Part shown: positions 39,142-50,122 of the stretch, in pieces
Numbering within the stretch: the stretch's first letter is position 1
How the letters are laid out: the number at the start of each line of letters is the position of its first letter
Origin: Acidobacteriota bacterium
GTDB lineage: Bacteria > Acidobacteriota > Blastocatellia > RBC074
DNA: 61,597 bases
Assembly (NCBI GenBank): GCA_016196035.1
Contig: JACPYM010000012.1
Span: forward strand, 1 to 61,597
Reading direction: 5' to 3'
The notes under the pieces: model-generated
What the model saw: the letters and a program-made list of their open reading frames with translations, nothing else
Told to the model about the DNA's origin: nothing
Database searches by the model: none
Program-made: the position numbers and the translations under genes

Positions 39142-39183
39142 AAAGAGCCTGGGATCGAGGCGTGCCTCGATCCCAGGCTCTTT
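39142..39183. terminator. Bidirectional intrinsic terminator
   Basis: AAAGAGCCTGGGATCGAGGC (39142-39161) pairs perfectly with 39164-39183 across GT, giving a 20-bp stem with A-rich and T-rich flanks (ATGAAAA and TTTCTTATT). It lies between the stop codons of the giant protease (+) and the PQQ-like propeller (-), so it can stop transcription in both directions. Confidence 0.88.
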
Positions 39184-39223
39184 CTTATTCAGCTTGGCGG
39201 ATAGCCTTAGTCCTCGAACATGG

Positions 39224-40978
39224 CTATTTCTTCCGGCCCACCGCAAACAAACTCTGCGCCGACCGCACATACATCACACCTTCCGACAACGCCGGGGTCG
39301 CCATCAACAAATCGCCCATCGCATTGGTACCGAGGTGCTCATACTTACGGCCCGCCTTGATCACCAACACATCGCCGTCTTCATTGGATAGATACAGCTT
39401 GCCATCCGCCGCGACCGGCGAGGCGCTAAAACCGCTGCCCACCAGCGGCAAACGCTGCCGGTAGATTTCTTCGCCCGTCTTGACGTCGTAAGCGTCGAGC
39501 AAGCCGTTATTGGCGAGCACGTACAAGATGCCGTCATACACGAGCGGCGTCGGCATATACGACCCGCGCCCGTTGTGGCTCCACACGACTGACTCGCTCG
39601 CGGTGTTGCCCTCCGGCAGCGTCAGGTCGCCACGCGCGCCGGCCTTCACGACAAAGATCGGACGTTCGGGCGCGCGGCCACTGGCGATGATGAATTTGTC
39701 GTCGGCAAAGAGCGGCGTCGGCGCGGTGATCTTGGAACTGCGTCCCAACCGCCACAATTCCTTGCCGGTGCGGGGATCGTAACCACGCACATAATTCGCC
39801 GCGTTCGTCACCAACTCCGGCCCCGCCGCAGTCATCGCCACGGTCGGCGTGCCCCACGAAGGTAGTTCGTCGCGTTCGGTCTTCCACACCTGCTTGCCGG
39901 TGTCGGCGTCGAGCGCCAGCAAGAACGAATCGTCCTGCGTGTCGCATTGCAGGATGACGAGGTTATTCCATAAGATCGGCGAACTGGCCGTGCCCCACTC
40001 ATAGGTCGGAATGTCATACGCGCCCACATTCAAGCGGCCCAGCTCAACCTGCCACAACAGCCGCCCGTTCAGGTCATACGCATATACGCCCTGCGAACCG
40101 AACCAGGCGACGACGATGCGCCCATCGGTCGCGGGCGTCGCGCTGGCGTAGGTAGACTTGATGTGGCGCTTTTCGTTGGGCACGCCTTCGTGCGCCACGC
40201 GTTCCCACAGAATTTTGCCCGTGTGTTTGTCCAGGGCGTAAAGCGTCCAGCGTTGCGGCGTGCGATCTTGCGAAGCGTCGCCGTCGCCATACAGCCCCGG
40301 TTTGAAACTCGCTTTGGGATCGCTGCTGACCGCGCTGGTAACGAAGAGGCGCGCGCCCCAGACGACCGGGCTGGAATGCGCGAGGCCCGGAATTGGCGTG
40401 CGCCACAGAACGTTCTCGCCCGTCTTGCCGTCCCACTTGTCCGGCAGGTTTTGCTTTTCGGTCACACCGGACGCCTGTATTCCTCGAAAAGCCGGCCAGT
40501 TGGCATTCGCCGCAGACGGTTCAACCGTTTTGGGCGGACGCGCGCTGGCTTTGGTGACGATGCGGCGCGGGGCGATGACTTTGGCTTCCTCGGCGGGCGA
40601 CCAAACGCTGTCGCCTAGAATCATCCGGCGCGGCACACATTCATCCGCGATGAGATTGAAGATGACGCGCTTGCCCTCGAGCCGCGCTTTATACCGGCCC
40701 GCGCCTTCGCAACCCTTGGGCGCTTTGGCGCTGACCAGTTCAAGCCCATCGCCGGTGCGTTTCCAAGTGCCGCTGAAGGCGGGCCAGCCCGTGCCTTCCA
40801 GCTTGAACGTGCCGTCGGGGTCGAAGCGTGCGTTAAAGGCGCCGAATTTCAGGGGCGTGTCAGGAAGCTGTACGCCGGGTTGCTGGCGCGCATTTACTGA
40901 ACCGGAGAGGCTGGCAACCAGGCTTGCCAGCACCAACAGCAACGCCCGCCCAAATTTGCCGGAAAACATTCTTTTCAT
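39224..40978 (-). CDS. PQQ-binding-like beta-propeller protein, exported
   Basis: The 584-residue product has a signal peptide ([20 protein letters not shown], ending near VNARQQ), a small N-terminal domain (residues 40-130), then a PQQ-like quinoprotein beta-propeller. Blade motifs are of the type [26 protein letters not shown] and GKELWRLGR. There is no obvious catalytic Asp-Glu pair of the alcohol dehydrogenases, so a structural or binding role is as likely as an enzyme. The family is widespread in Planctomycetota and Acidobacteriota. The ATG at 40978 is chosen; a GTG 9 bp upstream is an alternative. Confidence 0.88.
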   Translation of the reverse strand: MKRMFSGKFGRALLLVLASLVASLSGSVNARQQPGVQLPDTPLKFGAFNARFDPDGTFKLEGTGWPAFSGTWKRTGDGLELVSAKAPKGCEGAGRYKARLEGKRVIFNLIADECVPRRMILGDSVWSPAEEAKVIAPRRIVTKASARPPKTVEPSAANANWPAFRGIQASGVTEKQNLPDKWDGKTGENVLWRTPIPGLAHSSPVVWGARLFVTSAVSSDPKASFKPGLYGDGDASQDRTPQRWTLYALDKHTGKILWERVAHEGVPNEKRHIKSTYASATPATDGRIVVAWFGSQGVYAYDLNGRLLWQVELGRLNVGAYDIPTYEWGTASSPILWNNLVILQCDTQDDSFLLALDADTGKQVWKTERDELPSWGTPTVAMTAAGPELVTNAANYVRGYDPRTGKELWRLGRSSKITAPTPLFADDKFIIASGRAPERPIFVVKAGARGDLTLPEGNTASESVVWSHNGRGSYMPTPLVYDGILYVLANNGLLDAYDVKTGEEIYRQRLPLVGSGFSASPVAADGKLYLSNEDGDVLVIKAGRKYEHLGTNAMGDLLMATPALSEGVMYVRSAQSLFAVGRKK

Positions 40979-41059
40979 TTGCGTCACCGCCTTTGCATAA
41001 ACAGGAACAGCCTACGCTTGCGTCTGCTGTAAAAATAAAGAGCAGCCCACCGCTCGGAG

Positions 41060-41560
41060 CTAGGCGGCGCGGCGCTCAGCGTAATAAAACAGGATGTCGA
41101 AATTGCCCGGCGTATAACCGAGCATCCTAAGCAACAACGCCACCTGCCCACGATGATGGACGCCATGAATGGCCGCGTGGTGCAGCAGTTCACCCAAAGG
41201 CATAGCCTGCTTCCCCGTTGGGCCGAGCGTGAATTCAACCACGCGCGTCAGGTCTTCGTCTTTCAACCCGGACAGAAACTCACGCACATAACCTTCTACG
41301 CGCCCCCAGGTTTCGCGTAACGTTTCGAGCGTGGGGTAATCGTCGCCTTTGAGCGCCACGCTGCGCGCCGGGCCGCCGCAACGATCCAGCCAGCCCCATT
41401 CGGCGCTCAGCACATGCACCAGGGTGTTGCGGATAGAACCATAACTGCCCGCCACAGGCTGTGTGAATTCTTCCGGCGTGAGTTGCGCCAGCACCTGAAA
41501 GAGTTTCCGGTTCACCCAATAGCCGTAATCGTAAAGACTGATGAGATCATTGACGATCAT
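41060..41560 (-). CDS. DinB-family protein
   Basis: The 166-residue protein is a DinB/YfiT-like four-helix bundle. Metal-binding histidines are seen in NTLVHVLSAEWGW (first His) and LLHHAAIHGVHHRGQVALLL (second and third). The family includes thiol transferases and hydrolases using bacillithiol or similar thiols and members of unknown role. Start 41560 has GGAG 8 bp upstream (CGAAGGAGCAGCAG). The gene for a small lipoprotein lies 29 bp upstream on the same strand, so they may be co-transcribed. Confidence 0.88.
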   Translation of the reverse strand: MIVNDLISLYDYGYWVNRKLFQVLAQLTPEEFTQPVAGSYGSIRNTLVHVLSAEWGWLDRCGGPARSVALKGDDYPTLETLRETWGRVEGYVREFLSGLKDEDLTRVVEFTLGPTGKQAMPLGELLHHAAIHGVHHRGQVALLLRMLGYTPGNFDILFYYAERRAA

Positions 41561-41589
41561 CTGCTGCTCCTTCGATGAAGCCTGTGCGG

Positions 41590-41928
41590 TCAATCAACAA
41601 TCTTGACTTCGCGCACTTTGCGGTCCTGGTCGAGGCGCACTTGCAAGCCATAATGAATAGGGTCTTTGAAAGGCCACCCCAGGTCAATGTTGTATGAAAG
41701 CACGCTGCCGTAATCTTTGTTGGGTGGGCCGAGCAGGCGATGGGCTTCGGCAACGGGTTGGCCGAGCAGAAGTTTACGTTGCACCAGGTCTTCGCACATC
41801 CTGCCACGCGCGCGCAGATTGCCTTGCAACCACGCCGCCGAGTCGAACATTTTGTTGTTGCCACACGCGGCCAGCCACCCAACCAATATCAGTGCCAACA
41901 ACCCCGCAGTTTTCGTCATTACTCGCAT
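41590..41928 (-). CDS. Small BamE/SmpA-like lipoprotein
   Basis: The 112-residue protein has a lipoprotein signal (MTKTAGLLALILVGWLAAC) with the lipidated cysteine at about residue 22. The mature part (LGQPVAEAHRLLGPPNK...LQVRLDQDRKVREVKIVD) has the beta-alpha-beta pattern and the GxxxxEVxxLLGPP motif of SmpA/OmlA-like domains. Classical BamE attaches to the outer-membrane beta-barrel assembly complex, but proteins of this fold also occur elsewhere, so the role is not established. The ATG at 41928 codes for MRVMTK; MTK three codons later is an alternative start. Confidence 0.75.
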   Translation of the reverse strand: MRVMTKTAGLLALILVGWLAACGNNKMFDSAAWLQGNLRARGRMCEDLVQRKLLLGQPVAEAHRLLGPPNKDYGSVLSYNIDLGWPFKDPIHYGLQVRLDQDRKVREVKIVD

Positions 41929-41954
41929 CTTGTGTTATACCCCTCAGGCCCAAT

Positions 41955-42055
41955 GGCATTGAATTCAGGTTCAGAGTTCACGCTTCAGCGTGTCTCAGTC
42001 GAATGAACACGCTGAAGCGTGAACTCTGAAACTTTGTCGCGCTTAATTCAATGCC
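41955..42055. repeat. Two-level palindrome between lipoprotein and beta-lactamase-family genes
   Basis: Inner arms TTCAGAGTTCACGCTTCAGC (41970-41993, 24 bp perfect) pair with 42007-42030 around a 13-nt loop. Outer arms GGCATTGAATT (41955-41965) and AATTCAATGCC (42045-42055) also pair, separated from the inner stem by unpaired DNA. That layout again suggests one palindrome set inside another. Confidence 0.85.
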
Positions 42056-42088
42056 CTTGCCCCTCATGCCTGCACTGAACGTGATGAC

Positions 42089-43336
42089 TTACTGTAGGTG
42101 CTCATAAATCAAGTGCTCGAACCTCCTCATAACAACCATAGTCGTGGTGTTATAAAACGGCAGCTCTTGCGTCAGGAACACGACGCCGATGCCCCGTTTC
42201 GGGTCCACCCAGAAATGCGTATTGAAGATTCCGGCCCAGGTATAGCTGCCAGCACTGCGCTCGTGAGCCGCTTTGCCTTCGGTCATGGTTATCTGGAAGC
42301 CCAGGCCAAACTTGTCCTTGCCCGCTCCGAACGGGAACGCAGCCGATTGTTTCGGTATCACCACAGGCATCTCCTCGACCACAAGCGCGCCGATCTGATT
42401 GGAGGTCATGAGCCGCACGGTTGCGGGCTTGAGCAAACGGGCGCCGTGCCAGCTTCCCTCATTCAGCAACATGTGCAGAAAGGCGGAGTAGTCCGAAGCA
42501 GTCGAGACCAATCCGCCGTCGCCCCGCACGACCGACGTGTATTTGGCAGGATTCGGCGTCTCGACCAGTCCGGTCGCTTCCCGTTGATGGACGGTAACGA
42601 GCCGTCTCGCTTTCTCGGCGGGAAGCAAAAAAGACGTGTCAGTCATTTGCAGCGGACGAAAGATGTTTGCCTGAAAGTAGTCTTCGAGCGACTGCCCCGA
42701 GAGCTTTTCGACAATGTCACCCAGCGCCGCCGTGCTATGCGAGTATTGCCATTTCGTGCCGGGATCGAACAAGAGCGGCAGATCACGCTGATTCTTACCG
42801 GTTTTCTGTTGCAGGCTCAGGATGGTGGGGCTGGTAAACGAATAACTCAGCCCCGATGTGTGCGCGAGCAAGTGCCGGATGGTCATCTCCTGCTTCGCTG
42901 GTCGTGTCGTATACGTGGCGTCCTTCTCATTAAATGTGGCGATCACTTCGCGCCCCTTGAGCGCAGGCAGGTAATTGCCCACCGCGTCGTCGAGCCGCAA
43001 CTTGCCTTGCTCAACCAGCATCATTACCGCAACCGAGGTAACGGGCTTGGTCATGGACGCGATGCGAAACACGGTGTCTTTAGACAGCGGGACATTTTGG
43101 GCCACGTCCTGGTTGCCAAAAGCCTTGAGGTACAGCGTCTGATTCTTATTCACGACCGCAGCCACCACGCCGGCGAGTTCTTTCTGGGCGACGGCAGCCT
43201 TGAACAATCGGTCAATCGCTTCAGCGCCCTTGGCCTTTAGCGTTGGCAAGCCAGCCGATTGCAATGAGGTGGGTAAAATTGCCGACATCGGAAGCAACAA
43301 GGCCGTTATCGCAATCAGCAGCAAACGTTTCGACAT
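42089..43336 (-). CDS. Beta-lactamase-family serine hydrolase
   Basis: The 415-residue exported protein (signal peptide MSKRLLLIAITALLLPMSA) belongs to the class C beta-lactamase/EstB/DD-peptidase superfamily. The nucleophile-lysine motif is SMTK at residues 94-97, and the YxN-like motif is YSHS near 200. The third box is HERSAGSYTWAG near 372. It is most likely an esterase or D-peptidase-like enzyme rather than a resistance enzyme, since most members with YSxS and a 400-residue length are. The start at 43336 follows AAAAGGGG. The CocE-type gene lies 50 bp upstream. Confidence 0.91.
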   Translation of the reverse strand: MSKRLLLIAITALLLPMSAILPTSLQSAGLPTLKAKGAEAIDRLFKAAVAQKELAGVVAAVVNKNQTLYLKAFGNQDVAQNVPLSKDTVFRIASMTKPVTSVAVMMLVEQGKLRLDDAVGNYLPALKGREVIATFNEKDATYTTRPAKQEMTIRHLLAHTSGLSYSFTSPTILSLQQKTGKNQRDLPLLFDPGTKWQYSHSTAALGDIVEKLSGQSLEDYFQANIFRPLQMTDTSFLLPAEKARRLVTVHQREATGLVETPNPAKYTSVVRGDGGLVSTASDYSAFLHMLLNEGSWHGARLLKPATVRLMTSNQIGALVVEEMPVVIPKQSAAFPFGAGKDKFGLGFQITMTEGKAAHERSAGSYTWAGIFNTHFWVDPKRGIGVVFLTQELPFYNTTTMVVMRRFEHLIYEHLQ

Positions 43337-43386
43337 AAAACCCCTTTTAGCTTGCTTGAAGCACGCTTGGAACACGCACACGCCAA

Positions 43387-45342
<1,956 letters not shown>

Positions 45343-45414
45343 GCGTCTGCTCCTGGGGAAATGGACGCCGCTAACGCGCGTCATTATTGAGAGTCTGTCC
45401 TGCCTAAAGGAGGT

Positions 45415-45516
45415 GAGATTACGGAACAGGCGGAAATAACGGAACAAACAGAAACAAAACTTAGCCTAAGCATCTTTTCAGTCTGTTCCGTTATTTCCGT
45501 CTGTTCCGTAATCTCT
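45415..45516. repeat. Palindromic repeat family B copy 2 (uninterrupted)
   Basis: GAGATTACGGAACAGGCGG begins a 32-bp arm whose complement TCCGTCTGTTCCGTAATCTC ends at 45516. The loop of about 40 nt contains no repeat. It is the empty form of the copy interrupted by element A at 12816-12994. Confidence 0.92.
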
Positions 45517-45525
45517 TTTCTCTTT

Positions 45526-46818
45526 CTACCAATCCACTACTGACCCATCATCCGGGTCATACGTTTCCTGATTGCGCCAATCGTGCCCGAGCTTGTCTTT
45601 CATGGCTTCTTCATCCAATTCGATGCCCAAGCCCGGCCCGGTCGGCAGATCAAGATAGCCATCGCGCACAGTGAACGGTTTCTTGATGTAGCCTTCGCCC
45701 AAACTCACCTGCTCCTGACACAGGAAGTTGGGAATCGAAGCCGCGATCTGCAAGCCGGCGGCCAGCGAAATCGGGCCGAGCGGATTGTGCGGCGCAATCG
45801 AAGCGTAATAAGACTCGGCCATACCCGCGATGATTTTGACTTCGGTAATGCCGCCCGCATGGCACAGGTCGGGTTGCAAGATCGTCGCCGCGCCCTTTTC
45901 CAGAATCTCGCGGAAGCCCCATTTGGTGAAGATGCGCTCGCCCGTCGCAATCGGGATGTGTGTGGTCTTTGCCAACTCGGCCATCAAATTCACGTCCTGG
46001 CAATTGATGACCTCTTCGTAAAAGAAGGGGTGGAACTGCTCCAATTCTTTCATTAGGATTTTGGCCGTGGCGGGCGGCACCGCGCCGTGGAAGTCAATAC
46101 CCAAGTCGCCTTCCTTGCCGACGATCTTGCGCAGTTCTTCAAACTTGGCGGCGGCGTTATCAATCCAGGCTTTGTTTTCGATGAGGCGCGCGTTGCGGCC
46201 ATTCAGCTTGGCGGGGCCGGTTTTGAAGGCGGTGAAACCTTGCGCGCGCCGCTCTTTGATCAACTCCGGCGTGCCCGCGTGCGCGTACACACGAATGCGC
46301 TGGCGCGTCGGGCCGCCGAGCAATTCATACACCGGCACGCCCAGCAGTTTGCCTTTGATGTCCCAGAGCGCTTGGTCAATACCGCTCAGCGCGCTGGTAA
46401 GAATCGGGCCGCCGCGATAAAAGGCGTGGCGGTAAATCGCTTGCCAGTGGTGCGTGATGTCACGCGGGTCTTTGCCGACCAGATACGGCGCGATCTCTTT
46501 GACCGCTTCGGCGCAGGTCAGCGCGCGGCCTTCGGTAATCGGCTCGCCCAGGCCGACCACGCCCGCGTCGGTGTGGACTTTCAGAAAGAGCCAGCGCGGT
46601 TTGACCAGAAAAGTTTCGAGCTTGGTGATCTTGACGCTTTCGCGGACGGTCGTTCGACGCGGCTGTGCTTGCGCGGTGCGCGGCGCGATGACTTCTTCGC
46701 TGTGCGCGGGCGCGGCGTTGGCATTGTTTTCTGCGGCAGCTAAACCAACCGTCACCGCCACGGCGGATTTGAGCAGCGTGCGGCGTTCCAGATCGGTATC
46801 GGGCTTTTCGGGTTTCAT
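45526..46818 (-). CDS. Exported galactonate-dehydratase-like enolase superfamily enzyme
   Basis: The 430-residue protein belongs to the mandelate racemase/enolase superfamily, D-galactonate dehydratase group. Metal-binding and catalytic residues are apparent: GIDFHG (Asp and His), FYEEVI (Glu), ATGERIF (Glu), PDLCHAGG and IAPHNPLGP (the catalytic His of the group). It starts with a twin-arginine-like signal (ERRTLLKSAVAVTVGLAAA), suggesting export after folding; most known dehydratases of this group are cytoplasmic. The preferred substrate could be galactonate, gluconate or another sugar acid. Start 46818 follows GAGGAG. Confidence 0.89.
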   Translation of the reverse strand: MKPEKPDTDLERRTLLKSAVAVTVGLAAAENNANAAPAHSEEVIAPRTAQAQPRRTTVRESVKITKLETFLVKPRWLFLKVHTDAGVVGLGEPITEGRALTCAEAVKEIAPYLVGKDPRDITHHWQAIYRHAFYRGGPILTSALSGIDQALWDIKGKLLGVPVYELLGGPTRQRIRVYAHAGTPELIKERRAQGFTAFKTGPAKLNGRNARLIENKAWIDNAAAKFEELRKIVGKEGDLGIDFHGAVPPATAKILMKELEQFHPFFYEEVINCQDVNLMAELAKTTHIPIATGERIFTKWGFREILEKGAATILQPDLCHAGGITEVKIIAGMAESYYASIAPHNPLGPISLAAGLQIAASIPNFLCQEQVSLGEGYIKKPFTVRDGYLDLPTGPGLGIELDEEAMKDKLGHDWRNQETYDPDDGSVVDW

Positions 46819-46857
46819 GGGGTTGCTCCTCTTTTCGCGACTTCGATTTGGCGGAGC

Positions 46858-47005
46858 CTTTGGAGTGCGGCGGCTCGACGCCGCTTTGATATACCCCTCG
46901 GTATCAGACGCAGCGAATGCGCGTATTACTGTGGTGGTCGGTTCCTGCAATTGTTCGAATTGCCGAAGGGATACCAAAGCGGCGTCGAGCCGCCGCACTC
47001 CAAAG
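46858..47005. repeat. Palindrome with 31-bp perfect arms
   Basis: CTTTGGAGTGCGGCGGCTCG (46858-46888, 31 bp) is exactly complementary to 46975-47005. A short inner pair (ATACCCCTCGGTATC near 46890, GGGATACC near 46968) extends it. It occupies most of the gap between the dehydratase start and the epimerase stop. Confidence 0.9.
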
Positions 47006-47021
47006 AAACTTCGAGTCTGAA

Positions 47022-48221
47022 TTACTGCACCGAAAACTTAAACACAGTCGTGCTCTTGAACTGTTCACCCGGCTTCAACGCGGTCGTCGGGAAGTTCGGA
47101 TGATTGGGCGAATCGGGGTAATGCTGCGTCTCCAGGCAGAAGCCCGCGCGGCGCGGATAAACCTTGCCGCCCTTGCCGGTGAGCGTGCCATCCAGGAAAT
47201 TGCCGGTGTAAAGCTGCACGCCGGGTTGATCGGTCAAGACTTCCAAGACGCGGCCTGTCGTGGGCTCAGTCACACGCGCGGCCAGCGCCACAGCGCCGGT
47301 GCTGTTGTTCAACACAAAATTGTGGTCGTAGCCTTTGCCAAAAACCATCTGCTGATCTTTGGCGTCGTCAATGCGCGCGCCGATGACCATCGGTTTGGTG
47401 AAATCGAGCGGCGTCCCGGCGACGGGTTTGATGTCGCCAGTCGGAATGAGCGTCTCGTCCACCGGCGTGATGCGGTCGGCATTGATTATCACTTCATGTT
47501 TGAGGATGTCGCCATTGCCCGCGCCCGCCAGGTTGAAATAGGAATGGTTGGTGATGTTCAGCACCGTCTCTTTGTCGGTCGTGGCGGCATAATCAATCCT
47601 CAATTCGTTGTCGTTGGTCACCCAATACGTCACCGTCACGTTGAGGTTGCCGGGGTAGCCTTCCTCACCGTCTTTGCTGAGATAGCTCAATTCCAAGCCC
47701 GCCGCCTTGTCAGTGGAAACGTCTTTGGCCGTCCAAAGTTTTTTGTCGAAGCCGACCTTGCCACCGTGCAAGCTGTTGGGCCCGTTGTTGACGAAAAGCT
47801 TATACGTCTTGCCGCCCAGTTTGAATTGGCCTTTGGCGATGCGGTTGGCATAGCGCCCGGCGAGCGCGCCGAAAAATGGATGCGTCTTGAGATAGCCATC
47901 CAGGTTGTCAAAGCCGAGCACGACATCGTCGAGCTTGCCAGCTTTGTCGGGCGCTTTGATGGAAACGACGATGCCGCCGTAATTAGTGATGCGGGCTTCA
48001 AAGCCTTTGCTATTTGCCAGCGTGTAAATGTCAACGGCCGTGCCGTCTGCGAGTTTTCCGAAGGGTGCTTTGGTCATGGTTGGTTTGGGCAGTGCCGCGT
48101 TCTTACTTGTGGCAGCCGGTGTCGCGCGCTCGTCTTTCTTGGGCGGATCGCAGGCCAACGCGCCGAGCAGCAGGGCTGTGCAGCATGTTGGTATGAGACA
48201 GCGGTTCATCAATCGGTTCAT
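47022..48221 (-). CDS. galM: Aldose 1-epimerase, lipoprotein form
   Basis: The 399-residue enzyme is an aldose 1-epimerase (mutarotase). Catalytic His residues are in NSLHGG and NHSYFNLAG, Asp in PVAGTPLDF, and Glu in FCLETQHYPDSPN. It has a lipoprotein signal (MNRLMNRCLIPTCCTALLLG, lipobox LGALAC) and a Thr/Pro/Ala-rich linker, so it is anchored in the envelope, whereas E. coli GalM is cytoplasmic. Its neighbour is a sugar-acid dehydratase with a Tat-like signal, so both may process sugars outside the inner membrane. Start 48221 is chosen to give the lipoprotein signal. Confidence 0.94.
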   Translation of the reverse strand: MNRLMNRCLIPTCCTALLLGALACDPPKKDERATPAATSKNAALPKPTMTKAPFGKLADGTAVDIYTLANSKGFEARITNYGGIVVSIKAPDKAGKLDDVVLGFDNLDGYLKTHPFFGALAGRYANRIAKGQFKLGGKTYKLFVNNGPNSLHGGKVGFDKKLWTAKDVSTDKAAGLELSYLSKDGEEGYPGNLNVTVTYWVTNDNELRIDYAATTDKETVLNITNHSYFNLAGAGNGDILKHEVIINADRITPVDETLIPTGDIKPVAGTPLDFTKPMVIGARIDDAKDQQMVFGKGYDHNFVLNNSTGAVALAARVTEPTTGRVLEVLTDQPGVQLYTGNFLDGTLTGKGGKVYPRRAGFCLETQHYPDSPNHPNFPTTALKPGEQFKSTTVFKFSVQ

Positions 48222-48460
48222 TGCGTCGTCTCCGTGGTGTTGGATTGTCTTGCGGGAATTGATTTTGTGCAGGCGTAAGGTAGCGCGTGCGCGCGGTTGC
48301 GGCAAGGCTTGGCTGGGAATACTGCCAGGGGAAAGCTGATTTACTGGCTGGCGCGTTGCGCGTTGGCCCCCGTTCAGCAAGCGGGCTGCAATGAACCAGC
48401 CAGCGGCCAGACGCCGCTGAGCGCCAGTACGAGAAAAATTCTTTTCATTTTGGTTTTCCG

Positions 48461-48802
48461 TTAAATGGTTTGCGTGCGCACCGTCTTTTTAGCGCCGCGC
48501 CGCGCCAGCACCGCGATGGCTTTGGGCTTGGCTTGTTTGGCGATGCGCAGCGCCAAGCGTGCTTCCTGTTGCAGCCGTTCTTCGATCCAACGGCAGATCA
48601 TGGTTTGATACCCGGACTCGCCCGTCACTTCGGCCAGCGCCTTTAACTGCGTGACCAGTGCTTCGGGCAAGTGGAACAGCACCGGCTGGTAGCTGGTGGC
48701 GTGCGCCATTAGCTCATCCAGGTCTGCCGGATTCATTTGATGGTACGCCTCTTCGAGTTGTGCGCGCTCGACGGCGGCTAGCTCACGAATTTGTTTCTTC
48801 AT
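48461..48802 (-). CDS. brnA: BrnA-type antitoxin (ribbon-helix-helix)
   Basis: The 113-residue protein follows the BrnT toxin gene with an ATGA overlap (48799-48802), so it is translationally coupled. The middle part (PVLFHLPEALVTQLKALAEV, then TGESGYQTMICRWIEERLQ) is a CopG-like ribbon-helix-helix, the DNA- and toxin-binding unit of BrnA. The C-terminal part (KPKAIAVLARRGAKKTVRTQ) is basic and longer than in typical BrnA. It is expected to repress the operon and neutralise BrnT. Confidence 0.8.
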   Translation of the reverse strand: MKKQIRELAAVERAQLEEAYHQMNPADLDELMAHATSYQPVLFHLPEALVTQLKALAEVTGESGYQTMICRWIEERLQQEARLALRIAKQAKPKAIAVLARRGAKKTVRTQTI

Positions 48803-49074
48803 TTCTTTTTCTTCTTCGGTTGCAAATCCCAACCAGTGAAAATCCGGGCTAACCCGTGCCCTTTATCCTCAAAGACTAGGCGCAGCCGACGGCCACGATT
48901 CGTCCTGCCATCCAAAATGTACACCGCTTCAGCGCGCCGTTCATCCCGCACCCTGTCATAGATGTGTTCGAAACACTCCTCCGCTTCCTCTGGCTCAATC
49001 CCGTGATCGCGTAGATGCTGGACGTTGCCATTCTTCCTGTTTTCATCGTCCCATTCAAATGTATCCCAGCGCAT
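48799..49074 (-). CDS. brnT: BrnT-family toxin (ribonuclease)
   Basis: The 91-residue protein has the BrnT pattern: FEWDDENRKNGNVQHLRDHG at the N-terminus, the EEAEECFEH helix, and the conserved RRLRLVFED...RIFTGWDL segment. BrnT is a RelE-like ribonuclease that inhibits growth until bound by BrnA. It ends in a short run of five Lys (QPKKKKK) encoded by an A/G-only stretch beside the overlap with the antitoxin start. The start at 49074 lies only 10 bp after the stop of the nitrilase-fold gene on the same strand. Confidence 0.87.
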   Translation of the reverse strand: MRWDTFEWDDENRKNGNVQHLRDHGIEPEEAEECFEHIYDRVRDERRAEAVYILDGRTNRGRRLRLVFEDKGHGLARIFTGWDLQPKKKKK

Positions 49075-49084
49075 GGCACGTTCC

Positions 49085-50122
49085 TCACTCCCTAATCACC
49101 CCGGCCTTGACCAATTTCTCAATCGTCTCTTTTTGGGTATTGATGAAATGGCTGCGTTCCGGTTGCACATCGAGCATATTGTTGGCGGGATAATGGTGAT
49201 GTTCGGCGTAGCTGGCCGCATACGCCTCGAAGCGTTGGCGCGCCAGCATGTTTTCCATGCCGGGCCGTTGGCGGAAGCGCCGCAACGCCACTAGATCAAG
49301 CTCCGCCGTGGCGGCCCAGCTTTCGCCCCAACCGGTTTTTGTGAGCACGAGGCCCTGATAATCCACGATCTTCGAACCGCCGTCGGTGGAAGCATCCGGC
49401 ACCGGCGTGCCCAGATAACCGCCCGAATTGGTGGAAATGACATAAGCCGAATTTTCGATGGCGCGCGCAATCGTGCAGACCTCTTTGATGCCTTTGGCCG
49501 TTTCGTTCGCTTGCGAAGAGCTGTGCAGAAAGATTTCGGCCCCGCGCATCGCATGGCAACGCGCGATTTCGGGATAGAGAATTTCTTCCGAGGCAATCGC
49601 CGCAAAATTGCCGAAAGGCGTTTTGGCCACGGGGAAAACACCGTCCAGCCCGTACACATCCAGATACTTGTCCCAGACATCGTGCGGCGTCGGCGCAAAC
49701 ATGGAATTCAAGCGGCGGTACCGCAGCACGACATTGCCGGAGGGTTCGATGAGAAACGAAGTTTGGAAGTAAAGGCCGGGAAATTTCGGATCAACTTCGT
49801 AATTGTTGCCCGCGAGATAGAGTTTGCCTGCCTGCGCGATTTTGCCCAGCCCTTCGTATTCGGGGCCGTTCATTTCGAGCGCAGCCTTGTCGGCCCAAGC
49901 GGAAATGGATTCGCCCCAAGGAAAGCCCGAGAGAAAATACTCCGGGAAAACGGCCAGTTTGAGATCATCGCCAAAAAAACCGGACGCCGTCAGGGTTTGT
50001 GCGTGCAGCCGTTCGATGGATTTTTTCATCACCAGGCGCGCTTCGGCCTTGTCCTTGATCATGCTAACGGCTTGACACTTCACCTGCATGCAGATTGCGC
50101 GATAGGCCGTGGTGGTCGTCAT
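49085..50122 (-). CDS. Nitrilase-fold protein lacking the catalytic Cys and Lys
   Basis: The 345-residue protein has the carbon-nitrogen hydrolase fold. Glu61 (VFPEYFLSG) of the usual Glu-Lys-Cys triad is kept, but the expected Lys is Arg137 (RYRRLNS), and the nucleophilic Cys is replaced by Ser178 (AAIASEEILYPE). The downstream PE and the following FLHSSSQ region fit the fold. It may be inactive, may use serine, or may have moved the nucleophile (Cys185 in YPEIARCHA lies one turn on). Start 50122 follows AAAGGA. No other nitrile or amidase pathway genes are adjacent. Confidence 0.82.
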   Translation of the reverse strand: MTTTTAYRAICMQVKCQAVSMIKDKAEARLVMKKSIERLHAQTLTASGFFGDDLKLAVFPEYFLSGFPWGESISAWADKAALEMNGPEYEGLGKIAQAGKLYLAGNNYEVDPKFPGLYFQTSFLIEPSGNVVLRYRRLNSMFAPTPHDVWDKYLDVYGLDGVFPVAKTPFGNFAAIASEEILYPEIARCHAMRGAEIFLHSSSQANETAKGIKEVCTIARAIENSAYVISTNSGGYLGTPVPDASTDGGSKIVDYQGLVLTKTGWGESWAATAELDLVALRRFRQRPGMENMLARQRFEAYAASYAEHHHYPANNMLDVQPERSHFINTQKETIEKLVKAGVIRE

